From the NCBI RefSeq assembly GCF_014201735.1, contig NZ_JACHFE010000002.1, positions 558,001 to 622,000 of the forward strand: a DNA stretch of 64,000 bases, given 5' to 3'. Below are positions 34,427 to 44,032 of the stretch, piece by piece. The stretch is from Marinobacter oulmenensis. Its GTDB lineage: Bacteria; Pseudomonadota; Gammaproteobacteria; Pseudomonadales; Oleiphilaceae. The translations under genes were made by a program, and so were the position numbers. A model generated the notes under the pieces. It saw only the letters and a list, made by a program, of their open reading frames with translations, had not been told where the DNA came from and made no database searches. Each line of letters opens with the position of its first letter. The first letter of the stretch is position 1.

Positions 34427-35335
34427 ATGCCAGGCGCGAAAACCAGTTCATCCCTGCACGCCATGACCATTGATGTGGAAGACTATTTCCATGTTGCCGC
34501 CCTCTCCAACGTGATACGACCCGAGCATTGGGAGTCACTACCTAGCCGGGTGGAACGCAATACCGAACGTCTTCTCGAACTTTTTAACGGGCATGGGGTC
34601 ACCGCGACCTTCTTCGTCCTTGGCTGGGTTGCCGAACGTTATCCAGCCCTGGTGCGCAAGCTCTCTGATCACGGACATGAAATCGCCTCCCACGGTTACA
34701 GTCACCAGTTGATTTACAACCAGTCGCCGGAGACATTCCGGCAGGAAACGCTGAAAGCCAAAGCCCTGCTCGAAGACATCACGGGGCATAGCGTTCATGG
34801 CTACCGGGCGGCCAGCTATTCCATAACCCGTGATTCACTGTGGGCACTCGATATTCTGTGCGAAGCCGGCTTCACATGGGATTCAAGCATATTCCCCATT
34901 CGCCATGATCGGTACGGTATTCCGGACTCACCAAAGGCGCCCTACACCCTCAGTACACCGGGCGGCCATACCATCCGGGAATTTCCTTTGACCACTGCGC
35001 GTGTTCTGGGCCTGTCCGTTCCTGCGGCAGGCGGCGGTTACTTCCGACAGTTTCCCTACCCGGTTTTCCGTTACCTGTTTCGCAACGCATCCTGCCGGGG
35101 CAACCGGCCGGTGGTCTTCTACCTGCACCCATGGGAAATTGACCCGGATCAGCCCCGGTATCGGAACGCCAGTTGGCTATCGCGATTCCGCCACTACACC
35201 AACCTTGATCTCTGCCAGGCTCGCCTGGAACGACTACTGAAAGATTTCCGGTTTGGTTCCGTCACCGAAAGCTATAATGCCTATAAAGCGGAAGCGCCTC
35301 CGGCGCCCACGGACCCGGCGGTCCGGCTGGCCTGA
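34427..35335 (+). CDS. XrtA-system polysaccharide deacetylase
   Basis: 302-residue NodB-type deacetylase. Motifs seen are MTIDVEDYFHVAAL (catalytic and metal Asp), TATFFVLGWVAERYP, HEIASHGYSHQLIYN (the H-x3-H metal site), VHGYRAASYSITRDSLWALD and a C-terminal FYLHPWEIDPDQPR. This is the canonical PEP-CTERM/XrtA-associated deacetylase with the DUF3473-like C-terminal part. It should remove acetyl groups from amino sugars of the polymer. No signal peptide is seen. ATG at 34427 has AGGAG eight bases upstream. It starts the divergent plus-strand unit with the ATPase gene 22 bases on. Confidence 0.92.
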   Translation: MPGAKTSSSLHAMTIDVEDYFHVAALSNVIRPEHWESLPSRVERNTERLLELFNGHGVTATFFVLGWVAERYPALVRKLSDHGHEIASHGYSHQLIYNQSPETFRQETLKAKALLEDITGHSVHGYRAASYSITRDSLWALDILCEAGFTWDSSIFPIRHDRYGIPDSPKAPYTLSTPGGHTIREFPLTTARVLGLSVPAAGGGYFRQFPYPVFRYLFRNASCRGNRPVVFYLHPWEIDPDQPRYRNASWLSRFRHYTNLDLCQARLERLLKDFRFGSVTESYNAYKAEAPPAPTDPAVRLA

Positions 35336-35357
35336 ACCGAGCGTTAAAGGAGCCACG

Positions 35358-36407
35358 ATGTATCTTGAGTTCTTCGGCCTGCACAGGCACCCGTTCCGGA
35401 TCACCCCTGAGGATGATTTTATTTACATGAGCCAGCAGCACTCCCGGGCTTATGTCTACATGTCCTCCGCGATCTGGAGCTCGGAGGGCTTCGTCGTCAT
35501 CAGCGGGGAGATCGGGTCGGGCAAAACCACTCTGCTGAAAAAAACCATCAAGAGCCTTGAGGGCAACCTCAAGCTGCTGAACATCTCCTACACCAACCTC
35601 GAATCCCGGGACCTGTTTGGGCTGATCCTGCGCAAGGCCGGTCTGGAGGTCACCAACGAAAGCAAGGTGTCCATGCTGTTTCAGGTGACCGAGTATCTGG
35701 AGCATATGGCAGCGGCCGGAACACCGGTGGTACTGGCCATCGATGAAGCCCAGAATCTCAGCCGGGAAAACCTGGAGGATATCCGAATGCTGACCGGCAT
35801 GGAGAGCATGGGGGGGCCTTCAATGCGCGTGATTTTGCTTGGCCAGCCGGAACTCAAGAAGGCAGTCTCGGCGATTCCCCAACTGGCCCAACGGGTCAAA
35901 CTGTTCTTTCATCTCGAGGGGCTTAGTGCCGCAGAGACCGCCGAATACATCGATTATCGTCTACTGCTCGCTGGTCAGGGCGGCAACAAGCTGTTTGATG
36001 ACGAAACCGTCCGTGAGATCCATCGTCTGAGCAAAGGTATACCACGCCTGATCAACAAGCTCTGCGACGGCATGATGATGTGCGCTTATTCCGAAGACCG
36101 CCCCTTTATCGATCCGGACGATCTCAAAACCATTCAGCACGATCTGCTGGTGGAAGACCCGGCACTGGCCGGACATGAAGCGGACACCGGTGGCGGTCGG
36201 CCCGAAACCGCCGGCATCAGTCCGTTCCGGAAGCCAAGCGATGGCGACGGCCAGCACGGGGGTCAGGATGCACTGACGCGGATCGCCCTGGCACTCGAGA
36301 GCATCGACTCGCGATTGGCCCAGATAGCTGGCCACGACAGGGAGACAGAAAACCAGCCCGACAAAACACCGAACAACGTCAAACCATTGTCACCCTCCCG
36401 GAAATGA
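35358..36407 (+). CDS. XrtA-associated AAA ATPase (ExeA/MshM-like)
   Basis: 349-residue cytoplasmic ATPase. It opens with MYLEFFGLHRHPFRITPEDD, the hallmark of ExeA/GspA-type ATPases. Walker A is SGEIGSGKTTLLKK (about residues 50-63) and Walker B VVLAIDEAQNLS; the sensor region is RVILLGQPELKKAV. The C-terminal ~60 residues are low-complexity with many Gly, Asp and Gln. It is expected to drive or organise assembly of the export machinery. ATG at 35358 follows AAAGGAG; the longer frame overlaps the deacetylase gene and is rejected. Confidence 0.92.
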   Translation: MYLEFFGLHRHPFRITPEDDFIYMSQQHSRAYVYMSSAIWSSEGFVVISGEIGSGKTTLLKKTIKSLEGNLKLLNISYTNLESRDLFGLILRKAGLEVTNESKVSMLFQVTEYLEHMAAAGTPVVLAIDEAQNLSRENLEDIRMLTGMESMGGPSMRVILLGQPELKKAVSAIPQLAQRVKLFFHLEGLSAAETAEYIDYRLLLAGQGGNKLFDDETVREIHRLSKGIPRLINKLCDGMMMCAYSEDRPFIDPDDLKTIQHDLLVEDPALAGHEADTGGGRPETAGISPFRKPSDGDGQHGGQDALTRIALALESIDSRLAQIAGHDRETENQPDKTPNNVKPLSPSRK

Positions 36408-36446
36408 TCTAACAGGGCCGGGGATCATAGAAAAACGTTCCATCAG

Positions 36447-36474
36447 GTGGGTGGCAGCCCCAGGCTCCCCCCAC
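36447..36474 (+). other. GC-rich hairpin between ATPase and PA14 genes
   Basis: GTGGGTGGCAGCC pairs with GGCTCCCCCCAC across a 3-base loop with one mismatch and one bulge. The bases after it (AATACTTGC) are not a T-run, so it is a structured spacer or a weak terminator rather than a clear one. Confidence 0.35.
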
Positions 36475-36516
36475 AATACTTGCTTACATGGATTCATCTG
36501 ACCAGGGAGAGTCGTC

Positions 36517-38499
36517 ATGCTACGGCCTGTCTCGCTAACGCTTGGTTGCCTTGTGCTCACACTGGCCGTTGGTCAGGCCTGGGCACAGGAGAACTCCAAC
36601 ACCCTGCCCCCTTCTGAACTGTTGCCTGAAACCAGCGTCGACGGAGAGGTCTGGATTTACTACTGGGACGGCATTGATGGCGTGGCAGTAGACGACCTGC
36701 GCTCCGCTTCCGGATTTCCGGATTCGCCCGACGATCTCAACACCATTAACCAGCTCAGCCAATTGTCCAACCGGGGTGACAGTTATGGGGTTCTGATCCC
36801 GGGTTACCTGATACCGCCAGCAACCGGCCAGTACACCTTCTATGTGGCCGGCGATGATGAGACCGAACTCTGGCTCAGCACCTCAAATCAGCCCTCGGAC
36901 AAGCGTCTGATTGCCTCGGTACCGGGCTGGACAGGATCTTCCGAATTCAACAAATACAGTGCCCAGCGATCAGTAAGCATCGATCTGGAAGCCGGTAATC
37001 GGTACTACTTTGAGCTCCTGTTCAAGGAAGCCGGCGGGGACGATCATTTTACTGCAGCCTGGGAGGGGCCGGGCTTTGGCCGCCAGGTCATCCCCGGATC
37101 CGCACTTGCCAGTTATGCCGCCGGTTCCGCCAGCGACGACCGCTCAGCCGAAGAAGCTTATCGTCTGGGCTATTCAGTGGGTTATCTGGATGGCTCGGAA
37201 AACCTCGCCTTTGTCCCCGGCTATCCTCCTACCGACAGTGACGGCGATGGCCTTTATGACAATTGGGAAGTTGTTCACGGCCTGAACCCGAATGACTCTT
37301 CCGACGCGGTATCCGATCCCGATGGCGACCTGCTTTCCGCAGCCGAGGAATTCCTGCTGGGTACCGCCGAAAACAACCCGGACAGCGACAGCGACGGCAT
37401 TCCCGACGGGACCGAATTTGCCGTGGGGCTGGACCCACTGACTGCATCCGATGCCTCAGGGGATCTTGATGGAGACGGCGCCACCAACCTCGATGAGTAC
37501 ATTGCCGGTACCGACCTGTCAGACGAGACATCCACACCGGCCCCGGATCAGGCGCCGGACAGCGAATTGCCTCTCACCGCGGGCTTTGTTGGCCAGTACT
37601 TCAATGGCATTCGATTTGATGACTTCGTGCTGGCGCGAAGGGACTCCGCAGTACTATTCGATGCCGGAACCGGTGCAATGGTCGAGGAATTACCGGTCGA
37701 CAACTTCAGTGTCCGCTGGGTTGGCCGCTTTACCGCGCCCCATTCCAGTGGCACCCGTGACTACAACTTCACTACCCGGACAGATGACGGCACCCGCCTC
37801 TATATCGATGGCCAGAGAGTGATATCGGCCTGGATTGACCAGGGGGCGACCCGGTACACCGCAACCACTGCACTTGAACCGGGGCAGACAGTGGATCTGG
37901 TCATGGAGTACTACGAGAAAGGCGGCGCGGCTGTGGCCCAGCTGTTTATTACAGACAGCAACGGGACGGATGTTCCACAGGCGGAGACCATTACTTCACC
38001 GGACCAGGCCTCCAGCAGCACAATCGACTCTGACAGTGATGGCATCCCGGATACCTGGGAATTGCGCTATGGCCTGAATCCCTACGCCGATGACGCCTCG
38101 GCGGTCAATAACACGTCTGATGTAACCAACCTGGAAGCTTACCAGAGTGCCATCAGTCCCTGGACACTGGAAACCGTGGGATCGCCCCCGAACTCGTCCA
38201 CCGGTGGCGGAGCCAACACAAGCCCACCTCCCGCCAGCGGCTCGGCCACACTCACCTGGACGGCCCCGTCAACCCGTGAGGACGGCAGTGCGATTGCCCT
38301 GAGCGAGATTGACAGCTACGACATCCTCTACGGCACTTCACCGGATGCTCTGAATCAGACCGTCAGCATTGCCGGGGCAGAAACCAGTGCCGAAATCACC
38401 GGACTGGAATCCGGCACCTGGTACTTTGCCATCCGGGTGATCGATACCGAAGGGCTGGTCAGCGAGCCTTCCGATGTCATCAGTTACTCGGTGCCCTAG
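36517..38499 (+). CDS. Secreted PA14 / thrombospondin-type-3 / FN3 protein
   Basis: 660-residue secreted protein with signal peptide TLGCLVLTLAVGQAWA. Domains in order: a PA14-like beta-sandwich (residues ~40-205, with FYVAGDDETELWLS); a calcium-type repeat block (~238-335: DSDGDGLYDNWE, DSDSDGIPDGTE, DLDGDGATNLDEY); a second PA14 (~350-495, with FTTRTDDGTRLYIDGQRVIS); another DSDSDGIPDTWE repeat; a Gly/Ser/Pro linker; and a C-terminal fibronectin type III domain (~570-660). PA14 domains often bind carbohydrate, so a surface or matrix protein that holds the exopolysaccharide is plausible. It has no PEP-CTERM signal. It follows the ATPase gene and converges with prpD. Confidence 0.85.
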   Translation: MLRPVSLTLGCLVLTLAVGQAWAQENSNTLPPSELLPETSVDGEVWIYYWDGIDGVAVDDLRSASGFPDSPDDLNTINQLSQLSNRGDSYGVLIPGYLIPPATGQYTFYVAGDDETELWLSTSNQPSDKRLIASVPGWTGSSEFNKYSAQRSVSIDLEAGNRYYFELLFKEAGGDDHFTAAWEGPGFGRQVIPGSALASYAAGSASDDRSAEEAYRLGYSVGYLDGSENLAFVPGYPPTDSDGDGLYDNWEVVHGLNPNDSSDAVSDPDGDLLSAAEEFLLGTAENNPDSDSDGIPDGTEFAVGLDPLTASDASGDLDGDGATNLDEYIAGTDLSDETSTPAPDQAPDSELPLTAGFVGQYFNGIRFDDFVLARRDSAVLFDAGTGAMVEELPVDNFSVRWVGRFTAPHSSGTRDYNFTTRTDDGTRLYIDGQRVISAWIDQGATRYTATTALEPGQTVDLVMEYYEKGGAAVAQLFITDSNGTDVPQAETITSPDQASSSTIDSDSDGIPDTWELRYGLNPYADDASAVNNTSDVTNLEAYQSAISPWTLETVGSPPNSSTGGGANTSPPPASGSATLTWTAPSTREDGSAIALSEIDSYDILYGTSPDALNQTVSIAGAETSAEITGLESGTWYFAIRVIDTEGLVSEPSDVISYSVP

Positions 38500-38508
38500 T
38501 GTCCGAAA

Positions 38509-38533
38509 GCTGGCCGGCCATAAGCCGGCCAGC
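38509..38533. terminator. Perfect hairpin between convergent PA14 gene and prpD
   Basis: A perfect 10-bp stem GCTGGCCGGC / GCCGGCCAGC with a 5-base loop fills the 36-base gap between the two stop codons. There is no T-run on either side; its place at a convergent junction suggests a two-way stop or roadblock. Confidence 0.6.
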
Positions 38534-38535
38534 AC

Positions 38536-40020
38536 CTAGATGACAAACAGTTCCATGAAGTCAGGAACCGGCGTTGCCTCCAGGGCTTTCTGATCCCGGC
38601 AAAGGTCGAATATTCGGTCACCTTGCCCGGCCGGGAATCGTGTGGCCAGATTGGCCCGGAACTTATCTTCCAGCAACGGAATGCCCTCTTCCCGGCGACG
38701 ACGATGACCGATGGGGTATTCCACCGCCACCTGATCCGTGCTGGAGCCATCCTTGAAAAATACCTGTACCGCGTTGGCGATGGAGCGCTTGTCCTCCTCC
38801 AGGTATTCGCGGGTATAGCGCTCATCCTCCACGATTTCCATGCAGTCCCGGAGGCGGTCGATTTCCGGATGGGCCTCGTGGAAACTGTCTTCGTAGTGTT
38901 CCGCCGTCAGATTGCCGAAAATCAGCGGCACCGCTGTCATGTATTGCAGGCAGTGGTCCCGGTCTGCCGGGTTGGCCAGCTTGCCTACCTTGGAAATGAT
39001 CCGGATGGCGGATTCGTGGGTGGTGATCACGATTCTGTCGATATCATCCAGCCGGTCCTTCACCTGCGGATGCAGGGTCACTGCCGCTTCCGCTGCAGTC
39101 TGGGCATGGAATTCCGCCGGGAAGGAAATCTTGAACAGGATGTTTTCCATGACATAGCTGCCGAATGGCTGTGGCAGGGAAAACTGGCGTTTGTCTTCCG
39201 GCTTGAGCTGTTGATCCTTGTTGGTCTTGCTGAACAGCACGTCGTAAAAGCCCCACTGGGGCGCGCTCAGAACCCCCGGAATGCCCATTTCGCCGCGCAT
39301 CGCCATATCCGCCAGGCGAACCCCGCGGCTACTGGCATCGCCGGCAGCCCAGGATTTCCGGGAACCGGCGTTAGGGGCATGACGATAGGTGCGCAGCGCC
39401 TGGCCATCTACCCAGGCGTGGGAAAGCGCCGACAGCATCTGTTCCCGGTCCGCCCCCATCAGTCTGGCGGCCACGGCGGTAGATGCCACTTTGACGAGTA
39501 CGACGTGATCCAGCCCCACCCGGTTAAACGAGTTTTCCAGCGCCAGCACACCCTGGATTTCATGGGCCATGATCATCGCCTCGAGCACGTCCCGCATGGT
39601 CAGCGACGCCTGCCCTTTCGCCAGCCGCTGCTGGGACAGATGGTCGGCCACCGCCAGTATTGCCCCCAGGTTGTCCGAGGGGTGGCCCCACTCAGCCGCC
39701 AGCCAGGTATCGTTGTAATCCAGCCAGCGCACAATACAGCCGATGTCCCAGGCGGCTTTGACCGGATCCAGGCTGAACTGGGTTCCGGGAACCCTGGCAC
39801 CAGACGGAACCACGGTTCCCGGCACCAGTGGGCCAAGGTGCTTGGTGCACTCAGGAAAACGCAGGGCCAGAAGGCCACAGCCCAGGGTGTCGATCAGGCA
39901 GTTCCGGGCGGTATCCCAGGCCTCATCACTGTCGATCCGGTAGCTGAGCACGTAATCTGCAATTGTCTGCAGAACGTCATCGTAATCGGGACGCTCGTTG
40001 ACATCGAAAGTTGCTGACAT
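38536..40020 (-). CDS. prpD: 2-methylcitrate dehydratase PrpD
   Basis: 494-residue MmgE/PrpD-family enzyme of the methylcitrate cycle, dehydrating 2-methylcitrate to 2-methylaconitate in the cytoplasm. Family segments include [60 protein letters not shown] and [18 protein letters not shown]. It is the last gene of the prp operon, behind a strong hairpin in the 130-base gap after prpF. AcnD/PrpF in the same operon perform the same overall step, so PrpD is partly redundant here. ATG at 40020 has GGAGA just upstream; the longer frame adds no conserved sequence. Confidence 0.95.
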   Translation of the reverse strand: MSATFDVNERPDYDDVLQTIADYVLSYRIDSDEAWDTARNCLIDTLGCGLLALRFPECTKHLGPLVPGTVVPSGARVPGTQFSLDPVKAAWDIGCIVRWLDYNDTWLAAEWGHPSDNLGAILAVADHLSQQRLAKGQASLTMRDVLEAMIMAHEIQGVLALENSFNRVGLDHVVLVKVASTAVAARLMGADREQMLSALSHAWVDGQALRTYRHAPNAGSRKSWAAGDASSRGVRLADMAMRGEMGIPGVLSAPQWGFYDVLFSKTNKDQQLKPEDKRQFSLPQPFGSYVMENILFKISFPAEFHAQTAAEAAVTLHPQVKDRLDDIDRIVITTHESAIRIISKVGKLANPADRDHCLQYMTAVPLIFGNLTAEHYEDSFHEAHPEIDRLRDCMEIVEDERYTREYLEEDKRSIANAVQVFFKDGSSTDQVAVEYPIGHRRRREEGIPLLEDKFRANLATRFPAGQGDRIFDLCRDQKALEATPVPDFMELFVI

Positions 40021-40061
40021 CTTTTGCTCTCCTGCTCGTTTTCGTGAATGCCGGAACGCAA

Positions 40062-40117
40062 CGCCCCCGGCCACCGACCTTTATCCGAAAGGATAGAGGA
40101 TCCGTGGAGCGGGGGCG
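40062..40117 (-). other. Long hairpin in the prpF-prpD gap
   Basis: An interrupted stem of about 21 bp. The outer arms are 40062-40069 with 40110-40117 (CGCCCCCG/CGGGGGCG); the middle arms are 40071-40074 with 40104-40107. The inner arms are CCTTTATCC with GGATAGAGG around a 4-base loop at 40087-40090. No T-run follows on either strand. It resembles an intercistronic mRNA-stabilising or processing element, or a REP-like sequence. Confidence 0.7.
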
Positions 40118-40150
40118 CCAGGTTCCAGAGTACCTTTGGCCGGCAGCGGG

Positions 40151-41329
40151 CTAGAAGGTATCGCCGGGCACCCTCACCTGACCTTCCATGATGATGCGGG
40201 CACTGCGGCTCATGATCGCCTTGGTGGCGCTCCACTGGCCATTGATTTCCTGAGCTTCGGCACCAACCCGAAGCGTCCCGGACGGATGACCGAAGGTGAC
40301 ATGCTTGCGGTCACCCCCACCCGCAGCCAGGTTCACCAGCGTGCCGGGAATGGCGCTGGCCGTCGCAATCGCCACGGCGGCGGTGCCCATCATGGCGTGG
40401 TGCAGTTTGCCCATGGACAGCGCCCGAACCAGTAGATTCACGTCATCACCCCGGATCTGTTTGCCGCTGGAAGCCTGATAGTCCTTAGGCTCTGCCACAA
40501 ATGCGACTTTCGGCGTGTGCTGACGGCTGGCGGCCTCGGCGAGATCGGCAATCAGCCCCATTTTCAGCGCACCGTGCGCCCGGATGGTTTCAAACATCTC
40601 CAACGCTTTCGGGTCACTGTTGATGTCGTCCTGCAACTCGGTGCCGCGGTAGCCAATGTCTTCTGCGTTCAGGAAGATCGTGGGAATGCCGGCATTGATC
40701 ATGGTTGCCTGGAGGGTGCCAAGGCCGGGTACGTCCAGATCGTCCACGACATTACCCGTCGGGAACATGGCCCCGTCGCCGTCGGCCGGGTCCATGAATT
40801 CCACCTGGATTTCCGCTGCCGGAAAGGTGACCCCATCCAGTTCGAAATCGCCGGTTTCCTGGACTTCGCCATCGGTCATGGGCACATGGGCCACAATGGT
40901 TTTCCGGATATTGGCCTGCCAGATACGCACGGTGCAGATGCCATTCTCCGGAATCCGTTCTTTCGGGACAAAGCCGCCATGAATGGCAAATGCGCCCACG
41001 GCCGCGGTCAGGTTGCCGCAATTACCGCTCCAGTCCACAAACGGCTTGTCGATGGACACCTGGCCAAACAGGTAATCCACATCGTGGTCCGGCTGGGTGG
41101 GCTCGGCCAGGATGACCGACTTGCTGGTGCTGGAGGTGGCGTTGCCCAGACCGTCAATCTGCTTCTGGTAAGGGTCCGGGCTGCCAATCACCCGCAGCAA
41201 CAGCTTGTCACGAGCCTCACCGGGAACCTGACAGGCTTCCGGCAGGTCTTTCAGGCGAAAAAAAACGCCCTTGCTGGTGCCACCACGCATATAGGTAGCG
41301 GGTATCTTGATCTGTTTGGGAAAGCTCAT
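40151..41329 (-). CDS. prpF: 2-methylaconitate cis-trans isomerase PrpF
   Basis: 392-residue enzyme of the PrpF/DAP-epimerase-like fold. Recognisable parts are IPATYMRGGTSKGVFFRLKD at the start, DWSGNCGNLTAAVGAFAIHG, and the late KLHHAMMGTAAVAIATASAI. It isomerises the trans-2-methylaconitate made by AcnD to the cis form used for 2-methylisocitrate. It lies directly after acnD in the operon, the usual AcnD-PrpF pairing. ATG at 41329 is chosen because the conserved N-terminus follows it. Confidence 0.96.
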   Translation of the reverse strand: MSFPKQIKIPATYMRGGTSKGVFFRLKDLPEACQVPGEARDKLLLRVIGSPDPYQKQIDGLGNATSSTSKSVILAEPTQPDHDVDYLFGQVSIDKPFVDWSGNCGNLTAAVGAFAIHGGFVPKERIPENGICTVRIWQANIRKTIVAHVPMTDGEVQETGDFELDGVTFPAAEIQVEFMDPADGDGAMFPTGNVVDDLDVPGLGTLQATMINAGIPTIFLNAEDIGYRGTELQDDINSDPKALEMFETIRAHGALKMGLIADLAEAASRQHTPKVAFVAEPKDYQASSGKQIRGDDVNLLVRALSMGKLHHAMMGTAAVAIATASAIPGTLVNLAAGGGDRKHVTFGHPSGTLRVGAEAQEINGQWSATKAIMSRSARIIMEGQVRVPGDTF

Positions 41330-41356
41330 GTGAAAGCCTCTTGTTAAAGCGTTTCC

Positions 41357-41370
41357 GGCCATCCATGGCC
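41357..41370 (-). other. Short palindrome in the acnD-prpF gap
   Basis: GGCCAT-CC-ATGGCC, a perfect 6-bp inverted repeat with a 2-base centre, lies in the 51-base gap between acnD and prpF. As RNA the loop would be very tight, so it may act as DNA or need to open the inner pairs. Confidence 0.4.
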
Positions 41371-41380
41371 AGATACATTC

Positions 41381-44005
41381 TTACGCGGCGCCTTCGGCTT
41401 CAAGGAAGTCCTGGGCGAAACGCTGCAGCACACCGCCGGCGGAATAGATGTTCAGTTCCGCTTCGGTGTCCAGGCGACAGATCACCGGCACTTCCACGCT
41501 CTCGCCGTTCTGGCGATGAACTACCAGGGTCAGCTCGTCACCCGGGGCAATCTCACCCTTCACATCGAAGGTTTCGGTGCCGTCGATGTTGTAGGTTTTG
41601 CGAGTCTCGCCTTCCTTGAACTGCAGCGGCAATACGCCCATGCCCACCAGGTTGGTGCGGTGAATGCGCTCAAAGCCTTCGGCCACGATCACTTCCACAC
41701 CCGCCAGGCGAACGCCCTTGGCGGCCCAGTCCCGGGACGAGCCCTGGCCGTAATCGGCGCCGGCGACAATGATCAGCGGCTGCTTGCGCTCCATGTAGGC
41801 CTCGATCACGTCCCACATGCGCTTCACTTCGCCTTCCGGCTCCAGGCGCGCCAGGGAGCCCTGGATGATCTCGCCGTTCTCATCCCGAACCATTTCGTTC
41901 AGTAGTTTCGGGTTGGCCAGAGTCGCACGCTGGGCGGTCAGGTGATCGCCACGGTGGGTTGCGTAGGAGTTAAAGTCTTCCTCCGGCAGGCCCATCTTGT
42001 GCAGGTATTCACCGGCAGCAGAGTCCATCATGATGGCGTTGGACGGCGACAGGTGGTCGGTGGTGATGTTGTCACCCAGTACCGCCAGCGGACGCATGCC
42101 GGTCATGGTGCGCTCGGCTGCCAAGGCACCTTCCCAGTAAGGCGGGCGACGGATGTAGGTGGACATCGGGCGCCAGTCGTACAGCGGGCTCTTGGCCTGC
42201 TCCACTTCGTCCAGGTTGAACATCGGGATGTAGACGGACTTGAACTGGTCCGGCTTCACGTACTCACCGACGATGCGGTCGATTTCCTCATCGGACGGCC
42301 AGATGTCCTTCAGGGTCACCGGGTTACCGTCCTTGTCATACGCCAGGGCATCCTGCTCGATATCGAAGCGGATGGTGCCGGCAATGGCGTAGGCCACGAC
42401 CAGCGGCGGCGAGGCCAGGAACGCCTGCTTGGCGTACGGGTGAATCCGGCCATCGAAGTTACGGTTACCGGAAAGCACGGCCGTGGAGTACAGGTCACGG
42501 TCGATGATTTCCTGCTGGATTTTCGGGTCCAGCGCGCCGGACATACCATTACAGGTGGTGCAGGCGTACGCCACGATACCGAAGCCCAGTTTTTCCAGTT
42601 CCGGCAGCAGGCCGGCTTCTTCCAGGTAAAGACGGGCGACCTTGGACCCCGGAGCAAAGGAAGATTTCACCCACGGCTTGCGGATCAGGCCCAACTCGTT
42701 GGCTTTCTTGGCCAGCAGGCCGGCGGCCACTACGTTGCGAGGGTTGGAGGTGTTGGTGCAGGAGGTGATGGCGGCGATGATCACCGCGCCGTCCGGCATC
42801 AGACCTTTCTTCTCTTCTTCCAGCGCCTTGTCCAGGTTCACGGCAATGCCCTGGTCATGCAGTGCGGACGTCGCCACACGGCGATGCGGGTTGGACGGGC
42901 CAGCCACGTTACGAACCACGGTGGACAGGTCAAATTCCAGCACACGCTCGTACTCGGCACCGGTCATCTCGTCGGCCCACAGGCCGGTTTCTTTGGCGTA
43001 TTTCTCAACCAGATCCACCTGTTCCGGCTCACGACCGGTGAGCTTCAGGTAGTCGGTGGTCTGTTCGTCGATGTAGAACATCGCGGCGGTGGCACCATAC
43101 TCCGGCGTCATGTTGGAGATGGTGGCACGGTCACCGATAGTCAGACTGGAAGCACCCTCACCAAAGAACTCCAGATAGGCACCCACCACGCGCTCTTTAC
43201 GCAGGAATTCGGTGATGGCCAGAACGATATCGGTGGCAGTAATACCCGGCTGGCGTTCACCGGTCAGCTTTACACCGACGATGTCCGGCAGGCGCATCAT
43301 GGACGGCTGGCCCAGCATGACGGTTTCCGCTTCCAGGCCACCCACGCCCACGGCGATCACACCCAGGGCATCAATGTGCGGGGTGTGGCTGTCAGTACCC
43401 ACACAGGTGTCCGGAAAGGCGATCTGGTGACCGTCATCATCCGCACGATGCTGGATGACCGGGGACATCTTTTCCAGGTTGATCTGGTGCATGATGCCGT
43501 TGCCGGCCGGGATCACATCCACGTTTTTAAACGCGGTCCGGGTCCAGTCAATAAAGTGGAACCGGTCTTCGTTACGACGGTCCTCGATGGCACGGTTCTG
43601 GTCGAACGCGTCTTCTTCAAAACCGGCATGCTCCACCGCCAGCGAGTGGTCGACAATCAACTGGGTGGGCACCACCGGGTTGACCTTGGCCGGGTCGCCG
43701 CCTTTCTCATAGATGGCGTCCCGCAGGCCGGCCAGATCGACCAGTGCGGTCTGCCCCAGAATGTCGTGGCAGACAACGCGGGCGGGATACCAGGGAAAAT
43801 CCTTCTCGCGCTTGCGCTCGATAAGCTGCCGGAGCGATTCCGTCAGGGATGCCGCATCACAGCGGCGAACCAGTTGCTCGGCCAGGATCTTGGAGGTGTA
43901 AGGCAGTTTGTCGTAGGACCCGGGCTGGATCTCTTCCACCGCCTGGCGGGTATCGTAGTATTCCAGGCTGGTGCCCGGCAGGAGCTTTCTGTACTCGGTG
44001 TTCAT
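41381..44005 (-). CDS. acnD: Fe/S-dependent 2-methylisocitrate dehydratase AcnD
   Basis: 874-residue aconitase-family enzyme. The [4Fe-4S] cysteine ligands are seen in AAITSCTNTSNPRN and AYACTTCNGMSGAL. The large N-terminal domains carry CVGTDSHTPHIDALGVIAVG and GVKLTGERQPGITATD, and the swivel domain has GADYGQGSSRDWAAKGVRLA. Oxygen-sensitive; converts 2-methylcitrate to trans-2-methylaconitate, followed by PrpF. ATG at 44005 (MNTEYRKLLPGTSLEYYDTR) matches the family N-terminus. It follows prpC after a structured 102-base gap. Confidence 0.96.
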   Translation of the reverse strand: MNTEYRKLLPGTSLEYYDTRQAVEEIQPGSYDKLPYTSKILAEQLVRRCDAASLTESLRQLIERKREKDFPWYPARVVCHDILGQTALVDLAGLRDAIYEKGGDPAKVNPVVPTQLIVDHSLAVEHAGFEEDAFDQNRAIEDRRNEDRFHFIDWTRTAFKNVDVIPAGNGIMHQINLEKMSPVIQHRADDDGHQIAFPDTCVGTDSHTPHIDALGVIAVGVGGLEAETVMLGQPSMMRLPDIVGVKLTGERQPGITATDIVLAITEFLRKERVVGAYLEFFGEGASSLTIGDRATISNMTPEYGATAAMFYIDEQTTDYLKLTGREPEQVDLVEKYAKETGLWADEMTGAEYERVLEFDLSTVVRNVAGPSNPHRRVATSALHDQGIAVNLDKALEEEKKGLMPDGAVIIAAITSCTNTSNPRNVVAAGLLAKKANELGLIRKPWVKSSFAPGSKVARLYLEEAGLLPELEKLGFGIVAYACTTCNGMSGALDPKIQQEIIDRDLYSTAVLSGNRNFDGRIHPYAKQAFLASPPLVVAYAIAGTIRFDIEQDALAYDKDGNPVTLKDIWPSDEEIDRIVGEYVKPDQFKSVYIPMFNLDEVEQAKSPLYDWRPMSTYIRRPPYWEGALAAERTMTGMRPLAVLGDNITTDHLSPSNAIMMDSAAGEYLHKMGLPEEDFNSYATHRGDHLTAQRATLANPKLLNEMVRDENGEIIQGSLARLEPEGEVKRMWDVIEAYMERKQPLIIVAGADYGQGSSRDWAAKGVRLAGVEVIVAEGFERIHRTNLVGMGVLPLQFKEGETRKTYNIDGTETFDVKGEIAPGDELTLVVHRQNGESVEVPVICRLDTEAELNIYSAGGVLQRFAQDFLEAEGAA

Positions 44006-44032
44006 GGTCTGGACTCTCTCGGAAAGCTGGGA

